Assembly (NCBI GenBank): GCA_023426245.1
Contig: JAFABB010000040.1
Span: 124,001-188,000, forward strand
DNA: 64,000 bases
Source: Bacillota bacterium
GTDB taxonomy: Bacteria > Bacillota > UBA4882 > UBA8346
Reading direction: 5' to 3'
A model generated the notes under the pieces. It was not told the DNA's origin, did not search any database, and saw nothing but the letters and a program-made list of their open reading frames with translations. The position numbers and the translations under genes were made by a program. This document shows, piece after piece, positions 34,240-44,366 of the stretch (within the stretch, counting starts at the first letter, position 1; each line of letters starts with the position of its first letter).

Positions 34240-34520
34240 TCACCGGTTGATGGCAAATAATGATTGGTTGCAACAAAAAGCAATGGGTTGATGAGTAAAA
34301 GTTATTGGATTACGATGAAAATTTATTGCTGAAATGATCCGGATGATTGGTTGAGGGGTAAAAACGATTGGATGATTGGAAAAAACAATTGAAAAAAAAG
34401 ACCGGGCAATTGGGTGAAGGAAAAAAACAATTGCTGAAATGGTTTTGATCATGGATTGAAAGAAAAAACCAATTCAAAAAACGATCCGGACGATTGGATG
34501 AATGAAATGACGGGATAAAG
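34240..34520. repeat. Degenerate GATTGG-rich repeat tract
   Basis: About 280 bp with many diverged copies of a unit of roughly 20-30 nt containing GATTGG(T/A)TGA and a purine tract such as AAAAACAATTG. No intact gene with a ribosome site was found. Confidence 0.6.
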
Positions 34521-34591
34521 TAGGATATTTCCCGTCAAAAAAACCCCTTCATTCATCACCAACCAGAGGCAAACTGCCGGTGGTTGAATCT

Positions 34592-35086
34592 TTATTGATC
34601 TTTTTGGGCCTCCGTATTTAAAAACACCCGTCCAAACTGCAACAACGCTTGCCTCAGCCGTTCATCCCCCTGATTCCAAATTTGGGCCATCTGTTGCAGA
34701 AACACCAGTAACTGATCATCTATTTTTTCTTCGCTGACATTTTCCATTTTGATAAACGACTGCAGCTTTTCATAGCGCGGATCTTTTAAAATATTGATAA
34801 TGCCCGCACTAAACCTTTCATTGCCCAAAATTTCAATTCCTTTGTCGATGTATTCCTCGGGCGGAATAAACATATCCCCTTCACCGGTCATAATCCAATG
34901 GGGATTGGCTAGAAAATTTATCTTCAAGGCATTGAGAAAATTTTCCGAAGGCCCGCTCCCTTGATCTCCTTCGAGTCTGGATATGGTAGACGGACTTGAA
35001 TTAATGATCTCAATGAGTTGAAGCCGTTCGAGCCTAAAATGTTCACGAAGGAAACGAATTCGTTTTCCTGTTGTATTTAATTCCAT
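34592..35086 (-). CDS. XRE-family transcriptional regulator
   Basis: A 164-residue protein; ATG at 35086 follows AAGGAG. The N-terminal HTH is GKRIRFLREHFRLERLQLIEI then INSSPSTISRLEGDQGSGPS, followed by ANPHWIMTGEGDMFIPPE, the linker motif often seen in phage-type and developmental XRE repressors. The C-terminal half is helical. Target unknown; it stands alone. Confidence 0.88.
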   Translation of the reverse strand: MELNTTGKRIRFLREHFRLERLQLIEIINSSPSTISRLEGDQGSGPSENFLNALKINFLANPHWIMTGEGDMFIPPEEYIDKGIEILGNERFSAGIINILKDPRYEKLQSFIKMENVSEEKIDDQLLVFLQQMAQIWNQGDERLRQALLQFGRVFLNTEAQKDQ

Positions 35087-35304
35087 GATGAAATTTCTCC
35101 TTGACATTTTTTCTCTATGGTATTATGATTAAACTGTAATTAAACACAATTCATAAAGATTCAGATAAAAGTACACAAAGACCATTGGCCCAAACCTACC
35201 TGTTTGAGCCTTGGTTGGGTATTGCTTAAAATCTCAATTATTTCCATTATATCATATAAAATTTACCAATAACACTTTTATCACTTTTCGTTTTAAGGAT
35301 TGCC

Positions 35305-35496
35305 ATGCGAAAAATCGATCCCAAAACCATCGAATTATTGGAGAAAAAAATAGCCGCCGGCCGTCGCAAGCTCCAAGAAGCTTATGACGCCCGCGGGTGC
35401 ACCGACTCTGTCGTGTTGGCCTGTAGTATGAAACTGGATAAACTCATTGTAAGGCATCTAAAGATGACCGGGATGATGCGGAGTCCCAGGAGCTAA
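35305..35496 (+). CDS. Spo0E-like aspartyl-phosphate phosphatase
   Basis: A 63-residue two-helix protein: IELLEKKIAAGRRKLQEAY, then CTDSVVLACSMKLDKLIVRH. The SxxLDKLI signature is the Spo0E family's contact with Spo0A~P. AAGGA lies 6 nt before the ATG. It is a second copy in this window after 11810. Confidence 0.85.
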   Translation: MRKIDPKTIELLEKKIAAGRRKLQEAYDARGCTDSVVLACSMKLDKLIVRHLKMTGMMRSPRS

Positions 35497-35548
35497 GAGC
35501 GGAGTGAAGCGAAGGGTCCTCAGGAAGTTGAAAATCAAACCGTTTCTT

Positions 35549-36046
35549 TCATTTCTCTACTTTTACGGAGTAACTTTTCCTCATGGCATTCAGTATAATT
35601 CCAAACGCCAAACCCCAAAGGACATGGTTAATAAATGCCATATATACCGTAGGACGGTTCATTAATTTCAATAATTCGGGCTCCCATAATTTTGGAATGA
35701 TACTGACATGAAGAATCCATAACACGGAGCCGACACCAAGGCATTTCGTCCGGATAAACCGGTAACTGGTCCGTTCAAAAACAACGACAAGTACAAAACC
35801 CAGTAAAGAACCGGCTGTTATGTCAGCGATAATCCCAAAAAAATAATCCGCTGGAATCGTTGCCTGGGAAACAATTAAGGTCGCAGAATAGATAGGGATT
35901 GGATTAACCCCGGATATTAACGAAGAGAGATAATCTACCATTAAATAGGGGATCGTCGTCACCAACCCCAGAATACTCCCGCCAAAATACGGATCGGTAT
36001 GGAAAATCCGCGCCAGAAACTTAACCAATCTTACCATTCGTGTCAA
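35549..36046 (-). CDS. Hypothetical membrane protein
   Basis: A 165-residue (or 162 from ATG at 36037) integral membrane protein with four predicted helices: about 20-45, 50-60/65-88, 98-115 and 138-155. A conserved-looking FHTDPYFGGSILGLVTTIPY stretch lies at the N-terminus. The start codon at 36046 is TTG with no good ribosome site. I do not recognise the family. Confidence 0.65.
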   Translation of the reverse strand: MTRMVRLVKFLARIFHTDPYFGGSILGLVTTIPYLMVDYLSSLISGVNPIPIYSATLIVSQATIPADYFFGIIADITAGSLLGFVLVVVFERTSYRFIRTKCLGVGSVLWILHVSIIPKLWEPELLKLMNRPTVYMAFINHVLWGLAFGIILNAMRKSYSVKVEK

Positions 36047-36231
36047 AAGATCTATTATTAGAATTCGATCAATTTTTATTGATTAAAATTTTTTCCTATG
36101 TTAATTTGTTCTATTAGTATCAGCCTAAATTTTGTTTTTATCCCCGTTTTGAATAAACCCTATCCTCTTCTGGAAATATATTTGTGAAACATGGGTACAT
36201 AAATTTATTTCGATACCTAGGAGGAGCCCGG

Positions 36232-36684
36232 GTGGACCAAGATACTTTGGCATTTAAACTGCGAGAATTCTATGTATTGGAAGCATATCAATTGGAACTT
36301 TATACCTCGCAACTTCCATCTTTGGAAGATGAGCATATCATCAAGGGCTATGAACGAATTTCAGAGCTGGAACAAAGACATGTCGATTATTTTGCCGAGA
36401 AACTATTAGAGTTGGGACTCAGCAAACCGGAGTTGACCGAAAAGACTTTTAAATTGGCCGGATTTGTTTCTGCTAAAACCTTAAATCTTTTCTCTCCTGA
36501 GGAAAGGTATAAATTGGGTATGGAAGTTGAAACCAAAGCTGCGGAAATGTATGGAGAATTCATTGAAAAAGCCACAGATAAAAATTTAATCCAAATGTTG
36601 TGGCATAACAGGATCGATGAAGAATTTCATAAAAGCTGGTTCGCTGGCGCTTTAGAAGCCTTAAAGAAAGAAAAAAGCAGGTAG
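36232..36684 (+). CDS. Ferritin-like di-iron protein
   Basis: A 150-residue four-helix protein starting at GTG 36232, with TAGGAGG 7 nt upstream. The frame from 36184 has no site. Carboxylate/His pairs typical of ferritin-like di-iron sites are visible: REFYVLEAYQLELY (Glu), ISELEQRHVDYF (Glu, His), MEVETKAAEMY (Glu) and RIDEEFHKSWF (Glu, His). It could handle iron or peroxide, or act as a COQ7-like or rubrerythrin-like oxidase; no rubredoxin domain is present. Transcribed alone. Confidence 0.82.
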   Translation: MDQDTLAFKLREFYVLEAYQLELYTSQLPSLEDEHIIKGYERISELEQRHVDYFAEKLLELGLSKPELTEKTFKLAGFVSAKTLNLFSPEERYKLGMEVETKAAEMYGEFIEKATDKNLIQMLWHNRIDEEFHKSWFAGALEALKKEKSR

Positions 36685-36838
36685 CCTACCCGGTGATATC
36701 CGGTTAAAAAACGAAGCCCAAATTTATCCCCGCTGGCAAGCACTTGAATGAAATCCAGTCTTGAATGTTTCCCAGATCCACAAACTGACCCGAAGCATAA
36801 GGCGGGTTACATCCATCGGATCGTTTAACGTTTTTAAG

Positions 36839-36880
36839 ATGAACTACCACCGGAAAACGGCCGCTGGTAGTTCATTTTTC
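36839..36880 (+). terminator. Intrinsic terminator after the ferritin-like gene
   Basis: ATGAACTACCA pairs with TGGTAGTTCAT, followed by TTTTT. It lies 155 bp after the gene. The rest of 36685-37036 shows nothing else. Confidence 0.85.
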
Positions 36881-37036
36881 CTGTCTTGACAGACTAAGAA
36901 AAACAGCGGGATTTAGCTTTCCAACAGCCATAAAATAATTGGAACCGATGATTTGGAAACCGATCACCGACATCATTAAAAGGAAAACGCGCAGCAGTAT
37001 TTATTCTTATTTCTTTCTTATTCGAATCGATCAAGC

Positions 37037-38386
37037 TCAGTCCCTACCCAATGCATAATCCAACTTAGCCAACGCCGTTAAATAATTGGCAATTTCCTGA
37101 TAATAATCGTCCATCGCTTCATCCAAAGAAAGCTGGGAGTCTTTCACATCCAAGGTGGTCGCCATACCGGCCTCAAATTTGATTTGCGTCATCCGTAAAG
37201 ACTCTTGATCCAAAGCCACATTATCCTGATTTACCCCGACTGAGGCATAATATTGTTGTATATTTTGGATGGCGCTTTGAATGTCCTTTCTTACTGTATC
37301 CCGCTCCTGTGTATCCTCAATGGCGGCAATCTCCTCGTTAAGCTTCGCCTCTTTAATCTTTGACAAAGTCGCGGGGCCGTCAAAAAGCAAGCCGCTTAAC
37401 CCCACCGACAAGGTCCACGTCTTATCATCCCACTCCTTATAATTGGAAGTATCTCCGTCATTACTGGAGCTTCCTTCGAGAGTAAGCGACGGCAGATAAC
37501 CGGCTCTGGCGATCACCCGGTTCCAATTGGCACTTTTAATATTTTGTTCGGATTGACGGATTTCCGGCCGCTGTTTATAAGCCTCATCCAATAAGGACTG
37601 GAAATCCATCTCCGGCTGAGCGGGAATTTGCAATAGCGAATCATCGTAACTTATTTTTACTGCCTCCTGCTTTCCTAATCCGAGTGCGGTAGCTAAATTT
37701 AACTGGGCGGTCTTTACACTGTTTTTAGCCGACAGCAAGGTGGGTTCTTTTTCCTTCCAGGCCACTTCTGCTTTTAATAAATCGTATTTTGCTTTTTTGC
37801 CAACGTCATATTGCTTTTTAACTTGTTCGTAATGCTGCTTTAAATTATCAGAAGACGCCTGCGCCACTTTCAATTGTTGTTCCGCCATCCATAACGCATA
37901 GAAATCACTTTTGATGTTATAAGTTAACTCTTGTTTGGCCGAACGCAAGTCTTCCTTGGCGCTGTCCAAATCCAGCCAGGCCACTTTCAAGTTACCTGTC
38001 AGCTTACCCCCATCGTACAAAGTCCAGCTAAGTTTCAAGGCGGCGCTGAAAGCCTCGTCGCCGGAGTCAATCTCCTTCCAGGTCCATCCGCCCGAGTCTT
38101 TGCTGGCCGGCACATAGTTTACCGTATCTGAACTGTTCTTGTCATACCCCAACGAATATTTGAGGCTGGGGCAAAAGTTTCCCGCCGCTTGTTTAACCCC
38201 TTCCCGGGCAACTTCCACATTCTTATTGGCCTTTTTTATTTCTTGACTATTTTCATAACCGATTTTCAGGCAGTCAGCCAAGGTTAAGACCTTGCTCAGA
38301 CCCCTGCCGGTATCATCAGCCAAAACGGTGAACGGTACGCTGAACAGCGCCAGCAGCGCTAAAGGAAACCATAATTTCCGAATCAT
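37037..38386 (-). CDS. TolC-family outer-membrane efflux protein
   Basis: A 449-residue channel protein with signal peptide (MIRKLWFPLALLALFSVPFTVLAD) and the duplicated coiled-coil barrel of TolC (VLTLADCLKIGYENSQEIKKA, QLKVAQASSDNLKQHYEQVKKQYDVGKKAKYDLLKAEVAW, LDEAYKQRPEIRQSEQ). It spans the outer membrane and periplasm and completes the RND pump encoded just upstream. ATG at 38386 has AGAGGTG at proper spacing. Its presence argues for a diderm envelope. Confidence 0.94.
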   Translation of the reverse strand: MIRKLWFPLALLALFSVPFTVLADDTGRGLSKVLTLADCLKIGYENSQEIKKANKNVEVAREGVKQAAGNFCPSLKYSLGYDKNSSDTVNYVPASKDSGGWTWKEIDSGDEAFSAALKLSWTLYDGGKLTGNLKVAWLDLDSAKEDLRSAKQELTYNIKSDFYALWMAEQQLKVAQASSDNLKQHYEQVKKQYDVGKKAKYDLLKAEVAWKEKEPTLLSAKNSVKTAQLNLATALGLGKQEAVKISYDDSLLQIPAQPEMDFQSLLDEAYKQRPEIRQSEQNIKSANWNRVIARAGYLPSLTLEGSSSNDGDTSNYKEWDDKTWTLSVGLSGLLFDGPATLSKIKEAKLNEEIAAIEDTQERDTVRKDIQSAIQNIQQYYASVGVNQDNVALDQESLRMTQIKFEAGMATTLDVKDSQLSLDEAMDDYYQEIANYLTALAKLDYALGRD

Positions 38387-38557
38387 TTTCAACACCTCTT
38401 CTATTTAAACTCTTTGCTTATTTAAAACTCCTCAATCGCGGACATCCTCAGCGCCATTGCCCCTGGTTGATAAATTTTATATGCTTCTGGTGCGACGACG
38501 TTACTATGAAAATAAAACTTCGCCGGTTTAGGGTGTATCCTTCGGCTCGTTTTATTT

Positions 38558-41500
38558 TCATTGATTCTTATGACAGCCCGTTTGATGGGCCGTCATGCGT
38601 TTACCTTGAAAAAGGACGGTCAATTTCAAACGGAATTCATCGATAAAGGTATAAATAATCGGCACCACCACAAGAGTCATAATCATCGAAAAAGTCAAGC
38701 CGCCGATCAACGCGCATCCCATTCCCCGTTTGAATTCGGAACCCAGTGAAGTAGCGGTGGCCAAGGGCAACATCCCTAAAATCATGGTCAACGTGGTCAT
38801 TAAAATCGGACGAATCCTTTCACGTCCTGCCTGCAATAGGGCATCTTTCATATCATGCCCTTCTTCCCGGGCCCGGTTGGTAAAGTCCACCAGCAAAATG
38901 GCATTTTTGCAGACCAAACCAACCTGCATGATAATACCCAAGATGGAGAAAATGTTCAGAGAATTTCCGGTCAACGCCAAACCCAAAATCGCCCCCACAA
39001 AAGCCAGCGGGATTGAGAAGAAGACCGAAAGCGGATAGATAAACGAATTATAAAGCGCAGTCATAATGAAGTAGATGAAAATGATCGCCGCCAACAAAGC
39101 CAAACCCAGACTGCCAAAAGCGCTGTTTTGATTTTTCAGCATCCCGCCCGGCACAATGGAAGCTCCTAAAGGCAGCTTAAGCTTTGGGATTTCTCTCTGG
39201 ATATCCTGGGCAATACTGCCGCTGGTACGACCCACCGCTTGACCATAAACGCTAATGGCGTAACTGCGGTCTTGGCGGTCCAATTCATTGGGGCCGTTGC
39301 CAATTCCGATCGTGGCGAACTGATTCAACTGGACCAGCTGACCGGAACTGTTGACAAATCTGGTAGTCCCGACATCTTGCGTTTTGGAACGTTCCGCCTG
39401 ATCATACACTATCCGGATGGTATAATCCTCGCCGTCTTGCGGATCTTTATAATTATTACTGTCGTCGCCTTCATATCCGGTATCGAAAACCGACATGACA
39501 TCTTTGACGCTTAAACCCAATTGGGACATTTTGTCTCTGTCCAGCTGCGCCTGAACTTCCGGTTGTCCCGCTTCGGTCGATAAATGCACATCCGTTGTGC
39601 CGGAAATTTTGGCGATAATATTTTTCAGTTCCTGCGCTAATTGATAAGCGTCATCCCAAGTCGTGGCCAACACGACATAAGTAATATCATAATTGGTATG
39701 GCCGCCGCTAAGTCCCTGCGGTACTACGTGGGCATTCATCCCCGGAATCCAACTCAGGCGTTTTTTAATATCCTGGCAAACTTCGGCTGTCGTCTTGGAG
39801 CGTTTGTTTTTATCCACCAAACCGACTTCAAGACTCAGTGAATTGCCGCCGCTGGTATAAGAAGAACTGGAGGAACCTACTGTCGTAAACACGCTGTTCA
39901 CTTCGGGAATGGTCCATAATGCCTTCTCGATCCTTTCCGCCATCTGATCGGTTTGCGTCAGTTTAAAGCGGCTCGGCAAGTCGACATCGATATTCAGTTG
40001 GCCCTTATCCGCCTGCGCCATCATTTCCGTACCCATAAAACCCAAAGGAATCAGCGCAACCACCAGAACAAAAGATAATAAAACGCCCAGCAATACTTTG
40101 GCCCGATGTTCAAGAGCCCAGTCTAAAATTTCTATATAAAGCCGAACGAAATTCCCGAATTTTTCCTCAAACCATAAACCAAACCTGCCCATAAGCGAAT
40201 CCTTGGAAAGGGCTTCCGCCTTGCAAAAACGGGAAGCAAGCAATGGGATAACCGTAAAGGAAACGAGTAAGCTTACTAAGGTGGACATACAAATGGTAAG
40301 GGCGAATTGATGGACGATACCGCCAATCATCCCCGAAACCAAAGCCAATGGCAGATAAACCACCACGTCAACCAAAGTGATGGAAAGAGCGGTAAAACCG
40401 ATTTCATTCCGGCCTTCCAAGGCCGCTGTTCTCTGGTCTTTCCCTTTTTCCAAATGGTGATGAATATTTTCCAAAACCACGATGGAGTCATCCACCAAAA
40501 TTCCGATAACCAGCGATATGGCCAGCAACGAAATAATATTAAGGCTACAACCTGTGGCCCACATGCCGATAAAAGTCACCACGATGGAAGTGGGGATGGA
40601 TACCATGACCACAATGGCATTTCGCAAACTATGTAAAAAAACTAACATGACCATGGCAACCAGCAAAACCGCCAGCGCCAAATCCTCTTTTACCGCAGCC
40701 GCGGAAGCTAGGGTATACTCCGAACCGTCCTCCACGATATTAAATTTGAGATCCATCGAACGGTACTGCTGTTCCAGATCTTTGGCCGCTTTCCGAACCA
40801 ACTGGCAAACCTCGACTTCGTTGGCATCGGACTGTTTATAAATCTCAAGGCCGATGGTTGTCCGGCCATTGACCCGGCTGATTGAAGTTTGTTCTTTCGC
40901 CCCGTCATAGACATCGGCAACATCCTTCAGCTTCACGTCTCCAGCCGCCGAATGACTAATCGTCAAATTTTTGATTTGATCGATAGAAGTGAACTTTCCG
41001 CCCAAACGCACCACAAACTGGCTGTCCTGGTCTTTAATTTTGCCGGTGGGGTACTCCAGATTGGCGTTTTCAACCGCTGAGGTCACTGTGGAAGTGGAAA
41101 TCCCGTAACTCTGCAGTTTCTGGCTATCCACATTGACCTTAATTTCGCGTTCAACGCCGCCGGACAACGAGATCTGGCTGACACCCTTCTGCCGTGATAA
41201 TTGGGGTTTAATGAAGCTGTCCAAATACGTGTAAAATTTCTTAGGCGCCATATTGCTGCTAACGCCTATCCGCATGACCGGCATATCGTCCGTTGAAAAC
41301 TTCATGATGGACGGATTGCCCGCATCATCCGGCAAACTGTTCAGAATCTGGTTGATTTTATTCTGCACGTCCTGTTGAGCGGCGCTCATGTCGGTATTTT
41401 GCACGAATTGAATCTGGACCACCGAGTAATCCTGGACGGATGTAGACTTAAGCGTATCGATGTTGTTAACGCCGGAAACCGCTTCTTCTATTTTCCGGGT

Positions 41501-41689
41501 GACCGACGACTCAATTTCAGAGGCGGAAGCGCCCCCGTATTGGGTTACTACGGTCAACGCCGGAAAGTCCATATTCGGCATCGTCTCATATTTCAATTGA
41601 CTATATCCATATAATCCAATCAAACCGAATGCCAGGAAAAAAACAATCACCAGAATAGGACGTTTGATCGAAAGTTCGGTAATCGTCAT
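38558..41689 (-). CDS. RND-family (HAE1-like) efflux pump
   Basis: A 1043-residue, 12-helix inner-membrane pump. The N-terminus is TELSIKRPILVIVFFLAFGLIG. The proton-relay region lies in helix 4 (LLAISLVIGILVDDSIVVLENI), the two large periplasmic loops follow the expected layout, and the C-terminal half has IFSILGIIMQVGLVCKNAILLVDF. HAE1 family members export hydrophobic drugs or metabolites using the proton gradient. It sits between TolC and the adaptor. Confidence 0.95.
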   Translation of the reverse strand: MTITELSIKRPILVIVFFLAFGLIGLYGYSQLKYETMPNMDFPALTVVTQYGGASASEIESSVTRKIEEAVSGVNNIDTLKSTSVQDYSVVQIQFVQNTDMSAAQQDVQNKINQILNSLPDDAGNPSIMKFSTDDMPVMRIGVSSNMAPKKFYTYLDSFIKPQLSRQKGVSQISLSGGVEREIKVNVDSQKLQSYGISTSTVTSAVENANLEYPTGKIKDQDSQFVVRLGGKFTSIDQIKNLTISHSAAGDVKLKDVADVYDGAKEQTSISRVNGRTTIGLEIYKQSDANEVEVCQLVRKAAKDLEQQYRSMDLKFNIVEDGSEYTLASAAAVKEDLALAVLLVAMVMLVFLHSLRNAIVVMVSIPTSIVVTFIGMWATGCSLNIISLLAISLVIGILVDDSIVVLENIHHHLEKGKDQRTAALEGRNEIGFTALSITLVDVVVYLPLALVSGMIGGIVHQFALTICMSTLVSLLVSFTVIPLLASRFCKAEALSKDSLMGRFGLWFEEKFGNFVRLYIEILDWALEHRAKVLLGVLLSFVLVVALIPLGFMGTEMMAQADKGQLNIDVDLPSRFKLTQTDQMAERIEKALWTIPEVNSVFTTVGSSSSSYTSGGNSLSLEVGLVDKNKRSKTTAEVCQDIKKRLSWIPGMNAHVVPQGLSGGHTNYDITYVVLATTWDDAYQLAQELKNIIAKISGTTDVHLSTEAGQPEVQAQLDRDKMSQLGLSVKDVMSVFDTGYEGDDSNNYKDPQDGEDYTIRIVYDQAERSKTQDVGTTRFVNSSGQLVQLNQFATIGIGNGPNELDRQDRSYAISVYGQAVGRTSGSIAQDIQREIPKLKLPLGASIVPGGMLKNQNSAFGSLGLALLAAIIFIYFIMTALYNSFIYPLSVFFSIPLAFVGAILGLALTGNSLNIFSILGIIMQVGLVCKNAILLVDFTNRAREEGHDMKDALLQAGRERIRPILMTTLTMILGMLPLATATSLGSEFKRGMGCALIGGLTFSMIMTLVVVPIIYTFIDEFRLKLTVLFQGKRMTAHQTGCHKNQ

Positions 41690-41744
41690 TGGAATTTCAC
41701 CTAACTTCTTCTTAAATTTTTACTACAGAAACCAAATCCCGTCC

Positions 41745-42803
41745 TCATTGGGCACTGGTCACGTTCACCATTGCATTATCTTTTAAGTAATCTTGCCCGG
41801 CGGTTACAACTTCTTCGTTTTCTTTCAAACCTTGGAGTACTTCCAACTTGGTGCCGTACTGGGACCCAAGTATGATATTGCGCATCCTGGCCACTGTGCC
41901 TTCCACTACATATACTTGCGCTTTTTTCATGCTACCTACGATCGCATCCCGCGGCACTGTTAATGCTACACCCGGTGTCCCTAATTGAAAGGCCACTGTG
42001 CCAAAAATACCCGATTTAACCGCATATCCTTGCGGAGGGGTAAACTGGACCTCTACCGGAATCGTATGAGCTTCCGATGCTTTACTACTGATCGTTGAAA
42101 CCCGGCCGTTAAAATTAACTCCCGGATAAACCGCAGCCGTGATTACCACCGGATCGCCCGCTTTGATTTGATAAGCTTCTTCTTCCGTCACATCAACGTC
42201 TACCTTAAAGATAGAATTATCAATGACCGTAGCCACCGATGTTCCTGATGATACCGTAGCCCCGATGTTTACGTCCCGGTTGGTTACCAACCCCGAAATC
42301 GGCGAAGTAATAACGGCATGATTGTAATTATATTTAGCCGATATGTAATCGGCTTCGGCCGACTGCAAGGCTTCCCGGGACGACTCTAAATCCGAACTGG
42401 AAACGACTTGCGTCTTATAGAGTTCTTGTTCTCGTTCCCAGTCTTTTTTGGCTTTTTCATAAGCGACTTGGGCGGATAAATATTTGGCCTGAAGAGTTTG
42501 ATCATCAACCTTGGCTAGTGGCGATCCGGCCTTTACATAAGAACCTACCTTCACATACACCGCCACGATTTTCCCTGCTGTTTCCGACTTTACGTCAACA
42601 ACATTATTCGCCACGATAGTTCCGACTTTGGTAACATTGGCCTCCAATATCTCCCTTTTCACTTTCGTGACATAAACCGAGGTCACATTGGTCTGGGCTG
42701 ACCGGACTTTGCTGGTCACCTCAGCTTTACGGAAAAACAAGATCGCCACAATCAGAACAACAAGAAAACCGATGCTAAACAATAAGATTATTTTCTTTTT
42801 CAC
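41745..42803 (-). CDS. RND periplasmic adaptor (membrane fusion protein)
   Basis: A 352-residue adaptor. GTG at 42803 is preferred (AAAGGTGA 7 nt upstream). An N-terminal anchor (KKKIILLFSIGFLVVLIVAILFF), a lipoyl half (VDVKSETAGKIVAVYVKVGSYVKAGSPLAKVDD), a short hairpin (AYEKAKKDWEREQELYKTQV) and the second lipoyl half (HAVITSPISGLVTNRDVNIGATV) are visible. It links the RND pump to TolC. Order on the minus strand: TetR, adaptor, pump, TolC. Confidence 0.93.
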   Translation of the reverse strand: MKKKIILLFSIGFLVVLIVAILFFRKAEVTSKVRSAQTNVTSVYVTKVKREILEANVTKVGTIVANNVVDVKSETAGKIVAVYVKVGSYVKAGSPLAKVDDQTLQAKYLSAQVAYEKAKKDWEREQELYKTQVVSSSDLESSREALQSAEADYISAKYNYNHAVITSPISGLVTNRDVNIGATVSSGTSVATVIDNSIFKVDVDVTEEEAYQIKAGDPVVITAAVYPGVNFNGRVSTISSKASEAHTIPVEVQFTPPQGYAVKSGIFGTVAFQLGTPGVALTVPRDAIVGSMKKAQVYVVEGTVARMRNIILGSQYGTKLEVLQGLKENEEVVTAGQDYLKDNAMVNVTSAQ

Positions 42804-42840
42804 AACAATCACCTTTCTTCGCTAATTAGGCAATATGAAT

Positions 42841-42869
42841 GTTTGAATATTATTTATAAACGTTCAAAC
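42841..42869. promoter_or_regulatory. Palindrome upstream of the RND adaptor
   Basis: GTTTGAA at 42841-42847 and TTCAAAC at 42863-42869 form an inverted repeat with 22-bp centre spacing; further GTTCAA motifs occur at 43034-43050. Candidate TetR operator controlling the pump. Confidence 0.4.
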
Positions 42870-43066
42870 AAAGCTAAAAAAATACACCTCCTACCCACCG
42901 GAAATGTTAAATATTTCATTCCTATATTCATAGTAAACTTACATTATGTCCATACTGTGACCAATCGGTGTATTTTAGACAATCAGAGCCCCTATCTCCA
43001 GAGTATAGCTTCTTTAGTATAGATGAATACTTTGTTCAAATGTTCAAGCGTATACAAAAAATTTTT

Positions 43067-43657
43067 TCACCCATGACTAATTGCCCGTAATAATAAGGCA
43101 AACATGTTCTCCGCATCCTGTATAACCTCTTCATACTCCCGCTCCAAGGCTATGGGGCCGGCAAATGCTCCGAAAGCTAAAAATAACATTCTCGCAGTAC
43201 ATGGAATATCATCAATGACAAAACTGCCTTCCTCGACCCCCTTTTTAAGGATCAGTTTGATCTTATCGGTCAGGTGATTTTCTAATTCTATACGGCGAAC
43301 TTTGATGTTTTTATTAATGTGTTTCACAAAATCTTTCATCATAAATTCTTGAATCGCCTGATTCTGGCGGATTTGCCGGTTGATATATTCGATATTGCCC
43401 ACTAATAAATCATGTAAGATAGTGGAAGCAGGAGCAGCCTGATTCATGATTTGGGCTATCTGGGTTTCCGACTGTTGAAACAAATTTTTTTCAAAAGCGT
43501 CAATCAACTCATCTTTGTTGCGGAATTCCAAATAAATAGTGCCGACACTGATACCGACCTCTTTGGCGACATCTTGCATGGTTGTGTTGTCGAGCCCCTT
43601 ACGGCTGCACAATTTGATGAACGCATTAACAATTTCATTGCGCCGGTTTACATCCAT
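43067..43657 (-). CDS. TetR/AcrR-family transcriptional regulator
   Basis: A 196-residue regulator with the HTH FIKLCSRKGLDNTTMQDVAKEVGISVGTIYLEFRNKDELIDAF at about 12-55 and a helical ligand domain. ATG at 43657 has AAGGAAGTGA upstream. It is the first gene of the RND operon's strand, 264 bp from the adaptor, and probably represses the pump. Confidence 0.92.
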   Translation of the reverse strand: MDVNRRNEIVNAFIKLCSRKGLDNTTMQDVAKEVGISVGTIYLEFRNKDELIDAFEKNLFQQSETQIAQIMNQAAPASTILHDLLVGNIEYINRQIRQNQAIQEFMMKDFVKHINKNIKVRRIELENHLTDKIKLILKKGVEEGSFVIDDIPCTARMLFLAFGAFAGPIALEREYEEVIQDAENMFALLLRAISHG

Positions 43658-44043
43658 CAAGAATCACTTCCTTTTAAATTTATGAATATTTTGTTTATAT
43701 ATTCATATTAGGGTCATTTATGTTTTTTGTCAAGCTTGATGTTAAAAGGTGCTTTAATCATTTTGATAGTACTCTAATAAGTTCCTTCATTATATCATCC
43801 ATATCTTTTTATAATTAACGATGGTGTTAGCCATATAACGCATTTCGTCCTAAAATGCTAGTAAAAATTGCTAATCATGACCTATTGACAAAGCCCTTCG
43901 GGAAAAATCGATTTCCTGCTAATATCTGGAAAAAGGATCTATTCTTTAAAAACTACTTTCTCAATGAGTGTGTGGCGAGATTGAGAAACGGGAAGGGTGT
44001 TGATAATATTGGAATGCAGCCCGTGATGGAGATGTTAAAACCG
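43658..44043. other. Intergenic region between TetR and the zinc-ribbon protein
   Basis: It holds an inverted repeat TATGAATA/TATTCATA at 43681-43688 and 43700-43707 immediately upstream of the TetR start, a candidate autoregulatory site. The rest shows no gene that I can support. Confidence 0.45.
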
Positions 44044-44343
44044 TTACTCAGTATAAGTAGTCCACTTACCGCATTGGGTACACCGGTATATAGCGAGGTC
44101 CAATATGTCATCAGCCGCATCCAAGTCGAAAGTAAAAGTGCGTCCATCTTCGATAAATCCTATATCCCTGCGCCAGACAGTAAAGCTTTCCGCTTCACAT
44201 TCCGGACATCCGGAATCACATTTTCCTACATACTCAAAATCATCAATCGTTATTCCGTTATCCTGTAATAATCTGACGATGGCTTCTTCATAACCTACCT
44301 CGGGAAGATCAATAAAATCTTCTAGTTTCAAAAATTCACTCAT
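44044..44343 (-). CDS. Small zinc-ribbon-like protein
   Basis: A 99-residue acidic protein with two Cys pairs: CDSGCPECEAESF near residue 42 and RCTQCGKW near 87, likely coordinating zinc. The strong AAGGAGG site precedes the ATG. No family recognised; it could be an antitoxin-like or nucleic-acid adaptor, but nothing supports that beyond the fold. Confidence 0.7.
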   Translation of the reverse strand: MSEFLKLEDFIDLPEVGYEEAIVRLLQDNGITIDDFEYVGKCDSGCPECEAESFTVWRRDIGFIEDGRTFTFDLDAADDILDLAIYRCTQCGKWTTYTE

Positions 44344-44366
44344 GCAAAAACCTCCTTGTATTCCTG

